DNA from: Actinomycetota bacterium
Lineage (GTDB): Bacteria; Actinomycetota; Thermoleophilia; Solirubrobacterales; Thermoleophilaceae
Assembly: GCA_005885165.1 (NCBI GenBank)
Contig: VAXR01000021.1
Span: 5,200 to 14,686, forward strand
Length of the DNA: 9,487 nt
Reading direction: 5' to 3'
The number at the start of each line of letters is the position of its first letter. Position 1 is the stretch's first letter. This document shows positions 7,601 to 9,487 of the stretch, one piece after another. A model generated the notes under the pieces. That model saw only the letters and a program-made list of their open reading frames with translations, made no database searches and had not been told where the DNA came from. The position numbers were made by a program, and so were the translations under genes.

Positions 7601-9396
7601 CGCGCGAGGCCCTCCATGCCGTCCTCGACCGGCCAGGTGGCGTCGAGCGTGTCCGCGTGGAAAACGTGGTGGTCGACCTGGCGGAGCTTCTCGAGCTCGC
7701 CGTTCGACAGGATCGGCTGGCCGATGATCAGCTGGTGGGCGTGCTCGGGCGTCTCGGTGAAGAGGTTCGACTGCGGTCCCACCGACGTCTCGAGGCTCAT
7801 CACCACGCGCTCTCGGATCGAGTCGATTGCCGGGTTCGTGACCTGCGCGAACAGCTGCTTGAAGTACGAGTAGAGCGGCGGGCTCTGATCCGACAGGACC
7901 GCGAGCGCGAAGTCGTTGCCCATCGAGCCGATCGGCTCCTCGGCGGTTGCGCCGCCGTGGCGCGACAGCGTGATCCGCAGGTCCTCCTGCGTGTAGCCGA
8001 ACATGAGCTGGCGTGTGAGCACCGTGTCGACCGGCATCTGGCTGGGCGCGACGTCGGGCAGGCCGTCGATGTGGACCGTGCAGTCGCGGTGCCACTGCCC
8101 GTAGGGCCGGCGCGTGGCGATCTCGTGCTTGAGCTCCGAATCCTCCACGACCCGCCCCGCCTCGACGTCGACGAAGAACAGCTTGCCGGGCTGGAGCCGG
8201 CCCTTCCTCAGAACCTGTGATGGCTCGGCCTCGAGCACGCCGGTCTCCGACGCGAGCACCACGAAGTCGTCGCTCGTTACCTGCCAGCGGCCGGGACGCA
8301 GGCCGTTGCGGTCGAGCGTCGCGCCGATCACGTGGCCGTCGCACGACGCGATCGCCGCCGGGCCGTCCCACGGCTCCATCAGGCACGAGTGGTACGCGTA
8401 GAAGTCGCGCACCTCCGGCGCCATCGCGGTGTGGTTCTCCCACGCCTCCGGGATCATCATCATCAGCGCGTGCGGCAGGGAGCGGCCGCCGAGCACGAGG
8501 ATCTCGAGCACGCTGTCGAAGATCGCGGAGTCGCTCCAGCGCTCGTTGGCGACCGGTAGGAGCTTCTCGAGGTCGTCCCCGAACTCGTCGGAGAACAGCT
8601 GCGACTCGCGCGCGCGCATCCAGTTGACGTTGCCGCGCAGCGTGTTGATCTCGCCGTTGTGGCAGATCATCCGGTACGGGTGCGCGAGCTCCCAGCTCGG
8701 GAACGTGTTGGTTGAGAAGCGCGAGTGGACGAGCGCGAGCGCGGTGCAGATCCGCTCGTCGCGCAGGTCCGGGTAGTAGCGCGGGAGCTGCGGCGAGGTG
8801 AGCATGCCCTTGTAGACGACGGTGCGCGACGAGAACGACGGGATCGCGATCTGCTCGCCCGCGCGCGTCTCGATCACGCGCCGCATGACGTAGAGACGGC
8901 GCTCGAACGCGAGCTCGGTGTGGTCGTCGCCCAGCGTCGACTCGACGAAGACCTGCCTGATGAACGGCTCGACGGCGGCCGAGCTCGGGCCGGGGACGTC
9001 ATGGTCGACCGGCACGTCGCGCCATCCGAGCAGGCGCTGGCCGCCCTCCTCGATCGTGGCCTCCACGATGCCCTCGACCTCGCGCCGCGCGTCCGACTCG
9101 CGCGGGAGGAAGCACACACCGACGCCGTAGCGGCCGCGCTCGGGCAGTTCGAAGTCGGCGACCTCGCGCAGGAGCTCGTCGGGCGTCTGCATCAGGATGC
9201 CGGCGCCATCGCCGGTGTCGAGCTCGGCGCCGCTCGCCCCGCGGTGCTCGAGGTGGTCGAGCACCCAGAGGGCCTTGCCTATGGTCTCGTGCGTGCGACG
9301 GTTCGACAGGTCGGCGACCGCGCCGATGCCGCACGCGTCGTGCTCAAAGTTTGGGTCGTAGAGGCCCGCGGCCCCAGGACGCTTGAGTCTGTGCAT
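4660..9396 (-). CDS. gltB: Glutamate synthase large (alpha) subunit
   Basis: The protein is 1578 aa, slightly longer than the usual 1500 or so. It hydrolyses glutamine, channels the ammonia and reductively aminates 2-oxoglutarate to glutamate. Domains in order are as follows. First is a class II glutamine amidotransferase, whose catalytic Cys22 (EHDACGIGAVAD) would be exposed by removal of a 21-residue propeptide. HSRFSTNTFPSWELAHPYR and HNGEINTLRGN (246-256) belong to this domain. Next is a central domain, then the FMN/synthase domain (about 830-1190) with GGEDPRRF near 905 and HDGGTGASP at 1044-1052. The 3Fe-4S cysteines are Cys1120, Cys1126 and Cys1131 (CIMMRACHLNTC). Last is the GXGXG beta-helix (about 1240-1430). 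The family core ends near MPLDYKRVL (1477-1485). The last 93 residues or so are an Ala/Gly/Glu-rich extension. The ATG at 9396 gives the expected propeptide, though no strong ribosome-binding site precedes it. It is the first gene of a gltBD operon. Confidence 0.98.
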   Translation of the reverse strand: MHRLKRPGAAGLYDPNFEHDACGIGAVADLSNRRTHETIGKALWVLDHLEHRGASGAELDTGDGAGILMQTPDELLREVADFELPERGRYGVGVCFLPRESDARREVEGIVEATIEEGGQRLLGWRDVPVDHDVPGPSSAAVEPFIRQVFVESTLGDDHTELAFERRLYVMRRVIETRAGEQIAIPSFSSRTVVYKGMLTSPQLPRYYPDLRDERICTALALVHSRFSTNTFPSWELAHPYRMICHNGEINTLRGNVNWMRARESQLFSDEFGDDLEKLLPVANERWSDSAIFDSVLEILVLGGRSLPHALMMMIPEAWENHTAMAPEVRDFYAYHSCLMEPWDGPAAIASCDGHVIGATLDRNGLRPGRWQVTSDDFVVLASETGVLEAEPSQVLRKGRLQPGKLFFVDVEAGRVVEDSELKHEIATRRPYGQWHRDCTVHIDGLPDVAPSQMPVDTVLTRQLMFGYTQEDLRITLSRHGGATAEEPIGSMGNDFALAVLSDQSPPLYSYFKQLFAQVTNPAIDSIRERVVMSLETSVGPQSNLFTETPEHAHQLIIGQPILSNGELEKLRQVDHHVFHADTLDATWPVEDGMEGLARSLERLCAEASACLEKGDNILILSDRSADRDRVPIPALLAVSGVHHHLVREGTRLQAGLVVESGEPREVHHMCCLLAYGASAVNPYLAFETLHDLFDRGRLAKVESAAEADGNFVKSMGKGILKTISKMGISTVRSYSGAQIFEAVGLERELIDRYFAHTTSRIGGIGLDVLAREALDRHRRAFPLAGEMLPVGGVHMWRRDGEHHQWNPDSIAKLQHSVRHGGQEAYDEFTRMVNDESKRRATLRGLLKVREPGEPIPIEEVEPAKEIVKRFATGAMSLGSLSTEAHETLAIAMNRIGGKSNTGEGGEDPRRFERDPNGDWRRSAIKQVASGRFGVTINYLVNADELQIKIAQGAKPGEGGQLPGHKVDEYIAWIRHSTPGVGLISPPPHHDIYSIEDLKQLIFDLRCSNPKARISVKLVAEVGVGTVAAGVAKANSDHVVIAGHDGGTGASPVSSIHSAGVPWEIGLAETQQTLVMNKLRDRIVVQSDGQMKTGRDVVVGALLGAEEFGFSTAPLITTGCIMMRACHLNTCPVGIATQDPELRKRFRGEPEHVVNYFFFVAEEVRGYMAQLGVRKFEDLIGRTDLLETDDAIGHWKARGIDLSRLLAPPDAPPEIPRRRVRKQDPVLDDHRDHELIRLAEPALERGEPVRIDLKVQNKDRCVGGLLSGTIARRLGAEGLPEGTIDVRLEGSGGQSFGGWLAPGVTLTLHGDANDYTGKGLSGGVLAVRPPEGSAFAAEENVVIGNTVLYGGTGGRAFFRGLAGERFCVRNSGVHAVVEGVGDHGCEYMTGGRAVILGPTGRNFAAGMSGGVAYVLDPEGAFPAKCNMEMVELEEPGDEDLDEVRALVEEHRERTGSTVAERVLADWDALRGAWVKVMPLDYKRVLREREEAASIEAGEPSIIAEHGDGTGAGPVRAGQASPYNGGDGRQEAREPGAAGQREDAAVAAERAHKDGAGANDGEQAQIDEEAEEEVLPWNG
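4679..4688 (-). promoter_or_regulatory. gltD ribosome-binding site inside the end of gltB
   Basis: Read on the minus strand, AGGAGGAGGT lies 11 bases before the gltD ATG at 4667, inside the last codons of gltB, where it encodes part of the terminal Glu-Glu-Glu-Val run. It is the strongest Shine-Dalgarno-like sequence I found before any start here. It fixes the gltD start at 4667 rather than an upstream codon. Together with the 8-bp gene overlap it points to coupled translation of the two subunits. Confidence 0.75.
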
Positions 9397-9487
9397 GATG
9401 GAGAGGAAGTCAGGCCGCCGGCGACCGACCTGTTAGATCAGCGACAATCTTAACGCTGGATAGGGCGGATTCGCGACCCGCCGGGCT
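9397..9487 (-). promoter_or_regulatory. gltB upstream region with a short hairpin
   Basis: These 91 bases are the visible leader of gltB. On the minus strand GGCGGGT and ATCCGCC pair (9482-9476 with 9470-9464) as a 7-bp stem including one G-U pair, with a 5-base loop. No T-run follows, so it is not a classical terminator. TAAGAT near 9454 is a weak -10 candidate with no -35 match at proper spacing. I see no recognisable nitrogen-regulator site. The sequence between the hairpin and the ATG contains no clear Shine-Dalgarno sequence. Confidence 0.3.

Noticed and set aside
5815..8220. Long plus-strand frames (5815-6969 and 6985-8220) antisense to gltB
   Set aside because: They mirror gltB codons and give Val/Asp/Arg-rich translations without domains, and no ribosome-binding sites support them.
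9450..9482. Possible tRNA 3' end, because GGTCGCGAATCC on the minus strand resembles a T-arm
   Set aside because: The loop is too long for a T-loop and lacks the GTTCRA core, and no acceptor stem can be matched within the window.

Overview
The window is a high-GC stretch of bacterial chromosome. Gene content, codon use (G/C at almost every third position), the His/Lys-rich tail on a secreted protein and the type of small cupin all suggest a high-GC actinobacterium. My best guess is Thermoleophilia (Solirubrobacterales or Gaiellales relatives). That placement is an impression, not a measurement.

Layout, left to right. (1) A small Cys-rich zinc-ribbon protein on the minus strand, cut by the left edge. 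(2) fdhD, the sulfurtransferase that activates formate dehydrogenase, minus strand. (3) A 169-bp hairpin-like element, one imperfect inverted repeat with CTAG at both ends, filling the gap between fdhD and the next gene. (4) A secreted lysyl-oxidase-fold protein, minus strand. (5) A 68-bp divergent intergenic region with a perfect 7-bp inverted repeat. (6) A small cupin on the plus strand, the only plus-strand gene. It converges on gltD with one base between the stop codons. (7) gltB and gltD, the large and small subunits of glutamate synthase, minus strand, order gltB then gltD, overlapping by 8 bp. (8) About 90 bp upstream of gltB with a short hairpin and no clear promoter.

The main functional unit is the gltBD operon, which fills about two thirds of the window. 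GltB releases ammonia from glutamine and makes glutamate from 2-oxoglutarate. GltD supplies the electrons from NAD(P)H. All hallmark residues are present in both. FdhD and the zinc-ribbon protein look like the edge of a formate dehydrogenase or molybdenum-enzyme locus lying to the left. The lysyl-oxidase-like protein and the cupin have no evident link to nitrogen metabolism.

I see no CRISPR array, phage, transposase, defence system or obviously new multi-gene system. The points most worth a second look are the CTAG-ended palindromic element, the apparent loss of the cofactor-forming lysine in the lysyl-oxidase-like protein, and the low-complexity acidic extension of GltB that ends in the gltD ribosome-binding site.
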